NCBI GenBank assembly: GCA_018417955.1
Contig: JACTVC010000015.1
Location: 1,141,862-1,205,861 of the forward strand
Length of the DNA: 64,000 bases
Reading direction: 5' to 3'
Source: Laccaria trichodermophora
Taxonomy: Eukaryota; Basidiomycota; Agaricomycetes; Agaricales; Hydnangiaceae
The position numbers and the translations under genes were made by a program. A model generated the notes under the pieces. The model was given only the letters and a program-made list of their open reading frames with translations, searched no databases and was not told the origin of the DNA. Within the stretch, counting starts at the first letter, position 1. The number at the start of each line of letters is the position of its first letter. This document shows, piece after piece, positions 21,233 through 32,059 of the stretch.

Positions 21233-23266
21233 ATGCACTGTTCGCTATTTTTTCTTTTCGCATCTTACGTCCTCTTGCCCACCATCAGTGCGATACCTAC
21301 TCCAACCCAGGTAGACTTGGACGGCGACTCCCCTAGCGGTGTCACTTATACCGACTCGAATCCGAATAAAGAACTCTGGCACGCTAGCTCAAAGATCGTC
21401 CCTCAACCTCGACGTGGCAGTCTGGGGGCCTCGATCTTAGGGCCTCAAAACGTTCCCCTGGAGTTGCAAAATGCAGATCTACTAGCACCCCCAACGACTG
21501 ACCACGGCTCAGTTCCGAACTTCAAGTGGCCCTTTTCGCTCAGTCATAGCAAGCTGAAACAAGGTGGCTGGTCGAGAGGACAGAATGGTCAGCGCCTTCA
21601 ATGCTATGATGTGCTCAAGGTTCGGGGCTGATGCGGTTCATAGTCGGGAATATGCCATCGGCGACTGATATTGCAGGCAGGCCATCTTCTTTTATTGTTT
21701 TGTATCTCAGCCGACATCCATGATTTTGATATCAAGGCGTTAACATGCGTCTAGAAGCTGGCGCAATACGGTCTGCATTTTTTCTCCCCGCTCTTTCTTC
21801 GTGTTGTGTCTAAGACTCGTTGTTAGTGAATTGCATTGGCACAATGTCGACGAAGTATGTCACATTTGCTATTAATCTATACTAACTAACGCTGTGCGGT
21901 TGAAAGTGGGCTTACGTTCTGGAGGTCAGTTTATTTGATCAATGACTTCCATTCGAGTCCTAATTTGATGTGGACTCAGGGGGATCTAAGAATCAGTACG
22001 GTAACTCCAGAAGGTCAAGTATGGATTGGAGATGTCGTAAGCCTTCGCATTCTCAAATGCACCATCTGATGGCACATTTACAACTACATAGTCCAAAGGA
22101 GATCTCTGGTATTTTCCAGCTGGTTACCCACACTCTGTCCAGGCGAAGAACAGCACACCAGACGGTGCTGAATTCCTTCTCATCTTTGATGAAGGCACAT
22201 TCTCCGAAGACGGGACGTTTCAACTCACCGATTGGTTGGCTCATGTTCCAAAGTCGGTCCTGGCTAAAAACTTCGGTTTGGACAACGATTTGCAAGCCTT
22301 TGACCACATTCCCGCTTCAGAGCTATATATTTTCCCTGGTGCGTTTAGACTATAGCCTTTCTATCACTCGTTTTACACAGCACTACGACATTTAATTAGG
22401 AACCCCTCCTCCCGAAGATATCAATCAGGATATGGTGGTACCTAACAATACACCACAACCGTTCACGTTTGCATTTTCGAAAGTAGTCCCAGAAAAAAAA
22501 TTGGGTGGTACTGTAAAAGTCGTTGACTCCAGGTCGTTGTCTGTGGCGAACAAGATTGCAGCGGCTGAAGTGGAGATCGAAGTTGGAGGTATGAGGTAAC
22601 CATTTTTTTCTATTTTCAACCGCTGCTGTTTCTTATAAATTATGGCATCATCTAGAGAGCTTCATGTTCGTCCTTCTCGTACTAGATACGTTTTCAAACA
22701 TTAACGCTGCATTGACTTGTACTAGTGGCATCCGACCCAGCCAGAGTGGACGTTCTTCATGTGGGTTCTCATCCTCTGCTTCCCAAAATAGCTTACTCTT
22801 TTAATAGATCTGGAGAAGCCAGAATCTCACTTTTCGCATCACAAGCTAACGCGGCTACGTACGATTTCTATGTGAGTCCTTCCTTGGACTTTTAGGGCAT
22901 CCTCAGAGTAAAGTGTGTAGGGCGGCGATGTTGCGTATATACCACCGTCTTTTGGTACGTTTCTGTCCCAGTTATAATCAATGCACGTCTGAAGGCGACG
23001 TTTCTTAGGGCACTATATTGAAAACACTGGCAATACCACGTTGAAATTCATTGAAGTTCTCAAGAGCTGTAAGCCTCCTCAACGAGTGTTGTATTTCTGC
23101 CTCCCAGCGCTGAATCTCGACTGTCCTCCAATTAGCGCTATTTCAAGATATCTCGCTAAGCCAATGGCTTGCGCTGACTCCTCCGGAGCTCGTCAAGGCG
23201 CATCTAGGGTTCTCAGACGACACAATTGCTCATCTGAGCAAGACGAAGCAGACGCTTGTTCTCTGA
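21233..23266 (+). CDS. oxalate decarboxylase-like bicupin, secreted, 14 exons
   Basis: Mn-dependent bicupin expected to convert oxalate to formate and CO2. Exons 21233-21587, 21644-21676, 21737-21770, 21827-21854, 21907-21924, 21980-22036, 22092-22338, 22400-22595, 22656-22665, 22726-22760, 22808-22871, 22921-22954, 23009-23068 and 23136-23266. They total 1302 nt with no internal stop (433 residues). Signal peptide MHCSLFFLFASYVLLPTISA. Cupin 1: LHWHNVDE and YPHSVQ supply the His and Glu metal ligands. A lid-like FSEDGTF keeps the Glu equivalent to the Bacillus OxdC lid. Cupin 2: LHWHPTQPE and GHYIEN. Most exons are tiny: one of 18 nt and one of only 10 nt, which supplies part of the second HWH motif. 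The intron at 21677-21736 begins with GC. Oxidase activity is the alternative, but the lid Glu favours decarboxylase. Confidence 0.87.
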
Positions 23267-23448
23267 TTGTTTAATGTGACCAAAGCTCATGAAAGGACAC
23301 CCCAAAATTCTGTTTCTGTTCTCAGTACCAAATCCCAGTCCATGTATAAAGTACAATAATTCATTGATTCTGCCGTTCCTCTGACCAATCGATACAGTCC
23401 CTCAGAAACCGACTGGAAAGAAGAGCGCCGATATATAAGAAACTCTGA

Positions 23449-24452
23449 CTACGGAATAAACGGGAAGCACTCACATTTGCCTCCACCAAACTTCTTGAGA
23501 CCTTCTTGGACACCTTCGCCGATCTTGTCAGCGGTGGCGTCATCCTAGAATGTGTTGAGCAAGTATTCGCTAGGGGTTTTCAGGAGGGAGGAAACTCACG
23601 ATGTTGTAGCCAGCCTTGCTTGCAGTGGCCTTCAAAGTGTCCGTGATGTAATTACCATGCTTAGGGGGCTGAGCGTTGGATGAGCCGTAGTTGTCCGAGT
23701 CGGTGGGAGGCTTGTTGCCGGACGAGGTCTTAGACGAACCGTAGGAGTCGTTGTTGGAAGAACCGTATGAGTCGTTGTTGGAAGAACCGTAGGAGTCGTT
23801 GTTGGAAGAACCGTAGTTGTTGTCGTCCGAAGAGGTCTTAGACGATCCGTACGAATCATCACCATAAGTTGGCTTGGAAGAGCCCTTGGACCCGTAGGAG
23901 CCTTGGTTAGAGGACCCGTACGAATTGTCATCCTTGGACGATCCGTACGAGTCTTTGTTGGAGCCGTACGAGTCCTGGTTGGAGGATCCGTATGAACCGC
24001 CGGATGGTTTAGATCCGTACGAATCGTTGCTGGAATTATTGTAAGTTATTATTACGAGAGTTATAACTGGAACCGTACGAATCATCATTGGATGAACGTT
24101 TGTTGGAACCATACGAATCGTTGTTGGATGAACGATTGTTGGAACCATACGAATCGTTGTTAGACGAGCGATTGTTGGAACCGTAATTGTCGTCGTCGTT
24201 GGAGCGATTGTTAGAGCCATATGTGTCATCGCGGGAAGGGCGCTGGTTTGAACCATATGAATCGTTATTGGAGGAACCATAATTGTCGTCATCGTTCGAG
24301 CGCTTGTTTCCTGAGCCATAGGAATCGTTGTTGCTGGAACCATACGTGTCGTTGTTCGAGCGTTTGTTGCCAGAACCGTACGAGTCGTTGTTGCTTGACC
24401 CGTATTTGTCGTCCGAACCGTACGAATCGCCGCGGTTTCCGTAGTTAGACAT
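23449..24452 (-). CDS. SYGS-repeat low-complexity protein with conserved C-terminal module
   Basis: About 315 residues, exons 24452-23600 and 23544-23449, with a 55-nt intron. Residues 1 to about 250 are degenerate repeats of the type SSNNDSYGS or NNRSSNNDSYGS, rich in Ser, Asn, Tyr, Gly and Asp and surely disordered. The C-terminus is ordered-looking: HGNYITDTLKATASKAGYNI joined to DDATADKIGEGVQEGLKKFG, probably amphipathic helices. The repeat frame is broken once at about 24030-24060: the first part ends in NNNLQ-stop and the repeats resume in the next frame. Total length is one base too long. This could be slippage in the repeat or a sequence error. Function unknown; small hydrophilic repeat proteins like this are often stress-related or phase-separating, but that is inference. 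Confidence 0.72.
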
Positions 24453-25600
24453 GGTGAGGATGGGTGGGCTGGTGAGGGAAAGGGATGGAAGGATCGATAG
24501 GAGACTTGGGGCTGATAACTCTGATATCGTGAGCGGCTTTATAGCTTAGCAGCTTTCAGTCAGGGGTTCGACTTGCCGTGCGCGTGAGTGATGACGCCAT
24601 ATCCCGGAATGGATACTCTTCCGTGCGGGCGTCCCAAGGCACCATTCAAGCTTTCGATTCTCTAGACACAGGCTACAGAAAATAGAATGACAGCACAGGA
24701 CAGCCCTCTGAGACGCATTAGGTTTAATATGCAGGTAGTTCACTCGATCGCCCCGAGGTGGCAGGCTGTGGAGGATTTTGTACCCGTTTGAGTCTGTCAA
24801 CGTGCGTCAGATTCATTCGCTGAGAGGACCTCAGAAGTATGTCCGATGTCAAACATCAAAAGGAAAATAGCGCCTATGGGAGGAATTTGATCGAGTCTCC
24901 AATTTGTTATCGATGAAAACCGAAGGTGCTGGAACTTTCGAAGCGAAGAGAAGCGTCGACGTCGCAGATGATCAATCCAAGCTAGCCCTCAAGGTCTCAA
25001 AGCTGCCATCCAGAACTGCCTTTCCTCAACAGGAGTAATTGTTTCAGCTGACTCTTCGACATTACACCGCTTCAGAGGCTGGCGCGCCCGAGATCGTCAG
25101 CTGGACAGAGAAATGGGGTCAAAGTATGCCCTGCTTGTTATCGTTCGCGCTGTCATCATATTCTCAATCTCGAGTCGCAATAGACTTGCGATCTCGTGCA
25201 AAAATATCTCATCTTCGGAGCCGCCAGGGGGGGCCTTGTGATCAAGCTTAAGGCTCCCTGGACCTGACGGGATTTCAAATCAGATGATAGAGTTCACAAG
25301 TCTGGATTCAAAATTCACGGTGTGAGGTCATTGGGTGGCGGAGATACTTTCAAAGACTAAACTCTACCTTGAGAATGACGGTCGCTTTCGCCAGATCAAT
25401 TTGATGAGTTGCGCGAAAATTGCGCGTCGGAATGTAGGACACAGCAACAGTGGACGGAAGAGGGAAAACGAAATTACAGAGGCTGGCCTATGGAAAAACA
25501 GCGTAGGTACGTCGCACCTGACTTCTGAAAGCGGTTTCAATGACGACGCCAAGATATAGAAAGACGGACTGAAGACACGCACCTCTTAGTTCAAATTTTG
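24453..25600. other. intergenic with TATA box for the SYGS gene
   Basis: CTTTATAG at 24537-24544 reads as CTATAAAG on the minus strand, 85 bp upstream of the SYGS-gene ATG. The remaining kilobase holds no supported gene; its far end is the 3' region of the dioxygenase gene. Confidence 0.5.
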
Positions 25601-26291
25601 TTACTTAGCATCGGCTACGGTGCCACATATCTGACACGTTCTAATGTTTGCATCGTTCATCCACCGTTCAATAACTGGCTTCAGCTGTGTTCCAAGGTCC
25701 GTGACATGGAAAGAATCTTCTCTAATGATGGTTGGCTCCTTGTGAGAGGGCGAAGGACAGTACCATCGCAGGCGATCTAGCATAGTGACATCAGTAGAAA
25801 ATGCAGGTCAGATAATGAAACACCATACCTAGAGAACCTTGCGGTCGAACCCGCTCAACGACCAAGCCAATTGTATTCTCGAATCGAACCGGGTTATGTG
25901 GTGTGTTGGCTGCAGACAAGTTATTACTTCCCGTGTCCCACATTACATTATGAAAGGACTCACCAGGAAGCAAAAACATCTCCCCTTCTTCGATTCGGAT
26001 GTCTCTGAACTTGCCTTCATCTACCGTCCGCAGCAACATGCCACCTTTGTGTTGATAAAACCATTCCTAGGTGAATGGCGTAGCGTTAAACGATGTATCA
26101 GTGTCCAAGGGCGAAGGAGTATCAACTTCTGTCTCGTTGACATGAAAGTCGCGTCTCTCATTAGGACCTCCGACGGCCATCACGATAAAATCGCCACCTT
26201 TGTAGAGACAAAAGTTGTTCACTGGCGGCTGTAGGAGGTGCTGGTTCTCAGCCAACCACTTTGGGAAATTTAAGGGAGTTGCCAGAGGCAT
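25601..26291 (-). CDS. BNA1: 3-hydroxyanthranilate 3,4-dioxygenase
   Basis: Kynurenine-pathway enzyme that opens 3-hydroxyanthranilate on the way to quinolinate and NAD. Exons 26291-26127, 26066-25964, 25909-25829 and 25776-25601 join to 174 residues, the usual fungal length. Diagnostic stretches: [40 protein letters not shown] (metal His and Glu), MFLLP joined to [10 protein letters not shown] (third metal ligand His) and [12 protein letters not shown]. The C-terminus retains CQIC and an upstream WYCPSP, so only three of the four cysteines of the bacterial rubredoxin-like site are present. Cytosolic. Divergently arranged with the next gene across a 205-bp shared promoter. Confidence 0.96.
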
Positions 26292-26496
26292 TTCGACAAG
26301 GGTGCGACCTGGTGCGACGAAAGGACTGAGTCTCAGGAAATGCCTTCACGTGATGAAATGTTGGGCTCACGTGATAGAGATAAAGACCCCGTGTCGTATC
26401 CTTTTTCTCCGTCCATGTTCACTTAAACCGACGTTGAACCCTTCAATCCCTACGAACTGGTGCTCACCGTACAGGATCAGATTATTGGTGTCGGCT
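26292..26496. promoter_or_regulatory. 205-bp divergent promoter
   Basis: The only sequence between the starts of the BNA1-like gene (minus) and the gene at 26497 (plus). It contains TCACGTGA twice (about 26346 and 26370), a palindromic CACGTG E-box core with identical flanks. Bidirectional control is inferred from the layout. Confidence 0.55.
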
Positions 26497-27643
26497 ATGG
26501 CAACCAGCGCCCAAGCACCTGTGGCGCACGAGCAGGACAAACGCAGGAAGCAAACGGTTGACAAGGCGAGGGCCTCTCATGTGAGTTGACCTACCTTTCT
26601 ACGACACGAATATGTTTCTGATCAACTTCTATCTAGTTATCAAGACAACTACAAATGAGGCTTCAATATGCACGTCTCAAAGTTGAACATGGTTGGGTAT
26701 GTCTTTTGAGGAGGCAGTTATCCCGGTCACTTTCACGTATACGAAAATGATGCCAACTGTCCCCCACATCTAGCAAAAGCAGAACCTGAACGAAGTGGAA
26801 AACCTATACTTTCATCATTCTCATCAACGAGGGCCAAAGACATTCCTGGGACCTTCACTGATCACACCAGTTGAAAGCGCTTCCTTCGAGCAGCCAGCCC
26901 CCTATCTCCCATCTTCGCTGTCGTTCATATCCAGGACTGCGACGAGTTCTACCCTTGCCGATTTGGATGAGCCAATTGCCATTGACTTACCCTTTGGGTC
27001 GAATTCCATTTTGGCACCCGCTCCGCCAGAAGAAACTCCCTCTTCATCCACCATGGACGTCGTAGATTCCGCGACATCGGAAGGTGAAGAGGCTACTACA
27101 TTTCCGATGGACGTAGATCAATCCCAACGTGACGGCTCTGTCACCCCCACGAATTCCACTCAGTCGGTCTCCATCTCTTCTCAAGTTCTTGACTTGACCT
27201 CACAAGAAACGCGGAATCCAACACCTCCAAACCAATCAGGGGGAAGCTATCCACCGTCAGAGACACAATCATCTACGTCTTCCTTCACGATGACCAATGC
27301 AGGGAGCGAATCTGCACCACTTTATAGCGGGAATCACTACCCTGCTGTAAAGCCTCCCCGTTCACGGACAGTCAAATCCAAGGCTCCTAGAAAACCTTCA
27401 CCACCTCTCTCTAACAAAGATATGTACAATTTCAGCCCATCAAATCTGACATACGATTCTTTCTGGTCATCACATACGCCTCAACCGAGTACATCCCGAG
27501 GGCCTCGGATGTCGCTTCCTGATACCTCTGTGGTTGGGCTTCCGCCAGCTCAAGATAATCGGAGGGGACAATTTGATATTCCAACATCATCACAGGGTAG
27601 TTTGGAAGGAAGAAATCAACAATCTGGAGGTGCACTGGCATAG
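26497..27643 (+). CDS. Ser/Pro-rich protein of unknown function
   Basis: Exons 26497-26580, 26637-26696 and 26774-27643 join to 337 residues. The first about 60 residues are basic and helical (DKRRKQTVDKARASH then LQMRLQYARLKVEHGWQKQN) and look like the conserved core. The rest is low-complexity, rich in Ser, Thr and Pro, with a few basic patches (SRTVKSKAPRKPSPP). That composition suits a nuclear or regulatory protein, but no DNA-binding domain is recognisable and no function is proposed. Start codon is the first ATG after the divergent promoter. Confidence 0.68.
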
Positions 27644-27780
27644 GGGGTTTTGTGCGGAAGGCAAGCCTTTCTTAATGTAACTTATCTATTACACTTTACC
27701 ATAATTTCTTGCTTTTGACCAAACTTCCCATCCAAACCGCTTGTTCGCTAAAGGGGCAAATTTATGATTTAGTGCCATCC

Positions 27781-28642
27781 TAGAGTGGAACAGTGTTGTG
27801 TATCGACTGACCGGCACTCCCAGCCAGTGTAAAAAACTCTTTTACTCTCTTGGACGATCTGAGTCTTGGCTGAGAAACACAAGTTGGTTCGAAGCCAGGG
27901 ATGAAGTCGAGCTTCTGCCTGTTGTCGAAGAAGTGGACAAAGAGGATGGTCTTGACGGCGAAGAATCAGACCCGAAGGTCGGGGCCTTTCGCCAGCCTGG
28001 CGGCAGTTGGCGGAGTCGCTTTCCAGCCGGCCCAAGTGCGGGACCCGTTGGACTTGGTCGCTTGTCCTGCCCTTTGGAATCCATCACGGGAGTGGAGCAC
28101 TTAGCAAGAGCAGCTTCAATCTCTTTAAGACGTTGTGCTGCACTCGAAAGCTTGGTTGGTGGGGGAGTTGGTGGCAAGTAGATCTCCTGAGACGATTTTG
28201 GCGGGTTGGATATGGAGGACGACGAGAAATCGCGCTTATCAGCCCCCATCTCCAACTTTTGAATGTCTCTGAGATGTTGTGCTGCACCCGGTGGGGGAGG
28301 GGTTGGTCTTGACGGTGAAGAACCAGACCCGAAGGTCGGGGTCGAAAGAGAATCATTTTCCCAGCTTGGTGGCAGCTGGCGGAGTCGCTTTCCAGCCGGT
28401 CCATCTGCGGGACCCGTTGAGCCTGGTCGCTTGTTCTGCCCTTTGCGATTCGTCACGGGAGTAGAGCAGTTAGCAAGAGCATCTTGAATGTCTTTAAGAC
28501 GTTGTGCTGCACCCGAAAGCTTGGTTGGGGGAGGAATTGGTGGCCAATAGATCTCCTGAGATGATTTTGGCCCAGGGTTGGATACGGAGGACGACGAGAG
28601 ATCGCGCTTATCAGTCTCCATCCCCGACTTTGCACGCGACAT
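27781..28642 (-). pseudogene. decayed N-terminal fragment of a PIF1-like helicase gene
   Basis: The ATG at 28642 opens a Pro/Ser-rich frame of 266 codons. It contains two tandem, diverged copies of a roughly 110-residue block (each with KSSQEIY, PPTKLS, AAQRLK, GPAGKRLRQLPP). After SSLASNQ the DNA resembles the start of a PIF1 helicase core: LSQ, then, one frame over, TQIVQESKRVFYTG. This is where the Walker A loop should begin, but the frame is lost and similarity ends near 27781. No helicase motifs follow. I read it as a truncated duplicate whose N-terminal linker was internally duplicated. If the PIF1 resemblance is wrong, it is an orphan repeat protein. Confidence 0.55.
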
Positions 28643-29157
28643 GTTTGGAGAGATAAACTGGTATATCCCTCAGCCGGATAGAAGACTGACTGAATATCAT
28701 TGATACTGTACCTAGTACTTATATCCCTACAGGTAATGTCCATGTAAGTATCGATGAAGAAAGGCGGAATACATTACTCACCGGAGCTGGACAGAAGAAC
28801 GACTGAGCAGAGTAACGAGGCTGTGGTGAAGTTATACTGTATTATAAACAACGGTCGATCGATACGATCGCGCTATGCAGCTCAAGAAGAGGGAACAAGA
28901 GCCTGAGGGAGTCAAGAGGGCCAGGTGACAGATTATCGATTGGCGCCAGGTTGCAACAATTCAAATATGCATCCACTTTGCTATTCGACGCGGATGGGAA
29001 AGGTACTATGGCAATATGGCAGAGCACAGTATCTTCCTCTCTTCTGCATCAAGAGTGGGCGCATTATTGTGCACTTAAGGCCAACCACACGAACGGCATA
29101 TTATATACTGCGATAGCAAAATATCAAACAAATAAATCAGGGATCTGAATCACGAAC
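28643..29157. other. intergenic, no gene seen
   Basis: About 500 bp between the PIF1-like fragment and the 3' end of the Rad17-like gene. Nothing else recognisable. Confidence 0.5.
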
Positions 29158-31802
29158 TCAATCGAAATCTTGGATATCATCCTCCACCAACCAACCGCCG
29201 TCCCTTTCTTCCTTTGTTCTTGAGCATTCGTCGTCGTCGTACCCCTCGTCTACAACCTGCGCAGCAGCTCCAGTGTCGGCTTCATCGAGCTGGGATAGCC
29301 GCATGTTATCTCCTCCCCTCACGAACGCCATTTTCGAGAATAGCTGATGGGCAGCAGGAGCCTGCGATGATGGGGAGCGACCACCCACAGCTTCTCTTGC
29401 TTTGAGAATTCCTCCAAGTTCCATTATCACGTCGGTCCTACTCCATCCTCCAACACGCTTAGCTGCCGCGTTCTGCTTCCAGAGAGACTTCAGTATAGGT
29501 ACGAAGACAGTCGGGGAGAAAGTGTACCGACCACCTTCAAATCCTCCCTCGCAATCCAATCTCTTGTAATCGTCACTGCATCTCTTGCGTCCTTCTCCTT
29601 CTGCAAGGAGCTGAAGAACTCAGGCTTGAACACCTTCTGGGACCGACGGGGCACAGGTGAAGGCAATGAGTGGAGGGTGCCTAGCGTCAAGAGGTGGAAG
29701 CGGTGTGGGTTCGCTTGATACCACTGAGAAAACCAGCTTAGAATCGTCCTCAAAGTGATTGAGATAGAATGACATACCGCTTCACCCCCACTTGAATCAA
29801 CCCAGCTCAGCCAATCGGCTACGCCCTCAGCTTCTTCCATCTCCGTACAGAATTGGGTATAGTTTTGGTGGATGTACAAAGAGAACAAGGACGAGTCTAT
29901 TGGCGAATCTGCGTAGAGTGTCTGCGAATTCCTAAGCGTCAAACAGGAAGGGGTAAGGGCAAGCTTACATCAACATCCACTCTACTACACCTTCGCTCAT
30001 GCTCTTCAAGGTGAGGTGGAAGTTTCGGTGGGTCCTTCAGAAGAGCATCGATGTCACGTTCCTTCGCAAGGTCTTTTGCGGTTGCAGAGGGGTTCGGTGG
30101 GTCACCTTTACCTACACACAGTGATTAATTATCAAACATATGCCAAGGTTAACGGCAATTAACTGACGTTTATTGTACAGCACTTTCCCCATAAGATGAA
30201 ACAGAACCAAGCTTTGCTCTCTTCGCGTGACTGACTCTAATACAAGCTTCGTTCCCTTCTTCTTACTCTTGCTGGGGAGTTGGACGACACAAGCGAATTG
30301 CATGGCCATAATTGCGCTTCTTATGTCGCCATTAGCCGACTCCACGATAGTATTCAGTACATCGTTAGAAGGGGCCGACATTCCCCTCGGGTGGGATGTG
30401 AAGTGAGTTTGAAGAAGTGCCTGAAGAGCCTTTCGTAGCAGTGTCGGCGCAATGGGGTTGAAACTATAAAAACAATATATTTCAAATAATTGAACCGGAA
30501 TGATTAGACCGACCTACATGATTTGCGTGACATATGGTCCTCCCAGCAAGTCCTTGGACAAGACCGTTCGGACATCCACTACCTGCTCTCTATCCCTACC
30601 CCAGCCACCACCACTCGCCATGCGGTCATCATTTGCTTCTCCGCGCATACCGGCATCGCTAACAACAATGATGACAGGGACAGGTGGCGAAGAAGGGGAG
30701 GAGTCCACGAGTGCCTTCAACGATGCGTGAAAGCTGGCTTGTGTCTGTGCGTGGAGAATGTTTGGGAGGTCTTCGAGGAGGACTATCCGCCGTTGAGATG
30801 GAGACGGCTTTGCGGATTGAGATGCTGCTTTTGAGGAACTACCTGACGTGGAGTGGGAGAAGATACTCTGGCAATTTGTAGCCCTGTTGAGAAATCCTTC
30901 GAATTTTGTAAACAGGCTCTCAAAGTCTTGCCCATGGTTATTTGAATGCTGAGATTGGTCGGTTGACGCATAGGAACTTGAAGCATCTGCTCTGAAATCA
31001 GTAATTAAGTACCGCAAGGGTCAGATGGATTAGCTTGCCAAAGCCAGAGAATGCTTCTCCGACAGAATTTTTCCATTCCAGAATGTCGAAACCCATTTCG
31101 CGAGCGAGAACGCGAATAGTGGATGTTTTGCCTGTGCCAGCTGGTCCTGTCAGGGCAAGTATCCTCTAAGAGAATAAGGTCGCGGCATTGATGTACGGGA
31201 AGGCGACACACGCGGTATTTTTTTAGCTTGCCAGAAGGACCTCCATCGAAGGCTTCAACGAGCCAACGGCGTACATCCTCTACCTTTCTCACATGAACAG
31301 CTAGCTCTGCCTTGGATAAAAAATTAAGGTGCTGCAAATACCGAAATTGCGGGTGGCATACCTCTGTGGTGGGCTCGTAAATGTCCACCCATAGACGATC
31401 CTCTGTACGGACCACAGTGGGTCAGCAACCCAAACCAACAGCGTCATGAGAGACACACCGATATCTTCCAATGGCGATGAAGTTAGTCTTGCTTTCTCTT
31501 TCCCTTTCCCTTTCCCAGCAGACTGAACTTGTTTTCCGTTGACACTTCCTTGAGAGAGGAGCAAAATATCCCCATCCCTGTCCCGTTCGGAGGCTACAGA
31601 CTGAGATGACGACTTGAACTGTAACACGCTAGCACCTCAATCACCACTCCGCGCTCGAAGGGGGTCCACTCACGGCTGTCAACGGGTTAAATCGCTTGGT
31701 TGGGTGGGTTGGGACATCAAGCTTGGCGAGGTTTACCCGCGTCGGCTTGGTTTTCTTTTGCGTTGACGGTCTTGGTTGGCTTGACTGTGACTTTGGTGGC
31801 AT
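29158..31802 (-). CDS. RAD17: DNA-damage checkpoint clamp loader Rad17, with a one-base frameshift
   Basis: AAA+ subunit that with Rfc2-5 loads the 9-1-1 clamp at damaged DNA; nuclear. Exons 31802-31674, 31618-31459, 31402-31362, 31310-31212, 31165-31013, 30948-30518, 30463-30168, 30113-29969, 29921-29778, 29723-29535 and 29487-29158. Motifs: LWVDIYEPTTE, LAVHVRKVEDVRRWL, Walker A GPAGTGKT, EWKNSVGEAFSGFG, Walker B LLEDLPNILH, NGDIRSAIMAMQF, SLYIHQNYTQFC and FHLLTLGTLHSLPSP. The C-terminus is acidic. Exon lengths total one base short of a multiple of three. In exon 8 the frame slips at a run of A residues near 30059, after KDLAKE and before RDIDALLKDPPKLPP. Either one A was lost or the sequence has an error. 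The start was chosen because MPPKSQSSQ leads directly into the conserved VNLAKLD region. Confidence 0.92.
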
Positions 31803-32059
31803 TGATTTGAATCCTCCTGCTACGATTCAGACGACCCGTTAGAAATACAATGAGAGAATGGAGGACGCGTTGAGCGTTGGTCGGGACTAAGAACGCGTCC
31901 TGAATGTAATGTGACTGTGACATGAATTTCGAAGTTCAACTTGGCAGGATCCCTCCAGCGACCCTTGATGATTCCCTGCCGCTTAGGACTGATGTGGGAA
32001 CTATGTCGTTGAGTTGAAAGGATACTTAAAGTAGTGAGCAAATTTCGCCACATGGGAAG
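31803..32059. promoter_or_regulatory. 257-bp divergent promoter of the Rad17-like and laccase genes
   Basis: Head-to-head arrangement with less than 260 bp between start codons. No clear TATA on either side. Co-regulation is not implied by function. Confidence 0.45.

Noticed and set aside
24221..24448. Cys/Arg-rich plus-strand frame opposite the SYGS gene
   Set aside because: Antisense shadow of the Ser/Asn/Tyr repeat.
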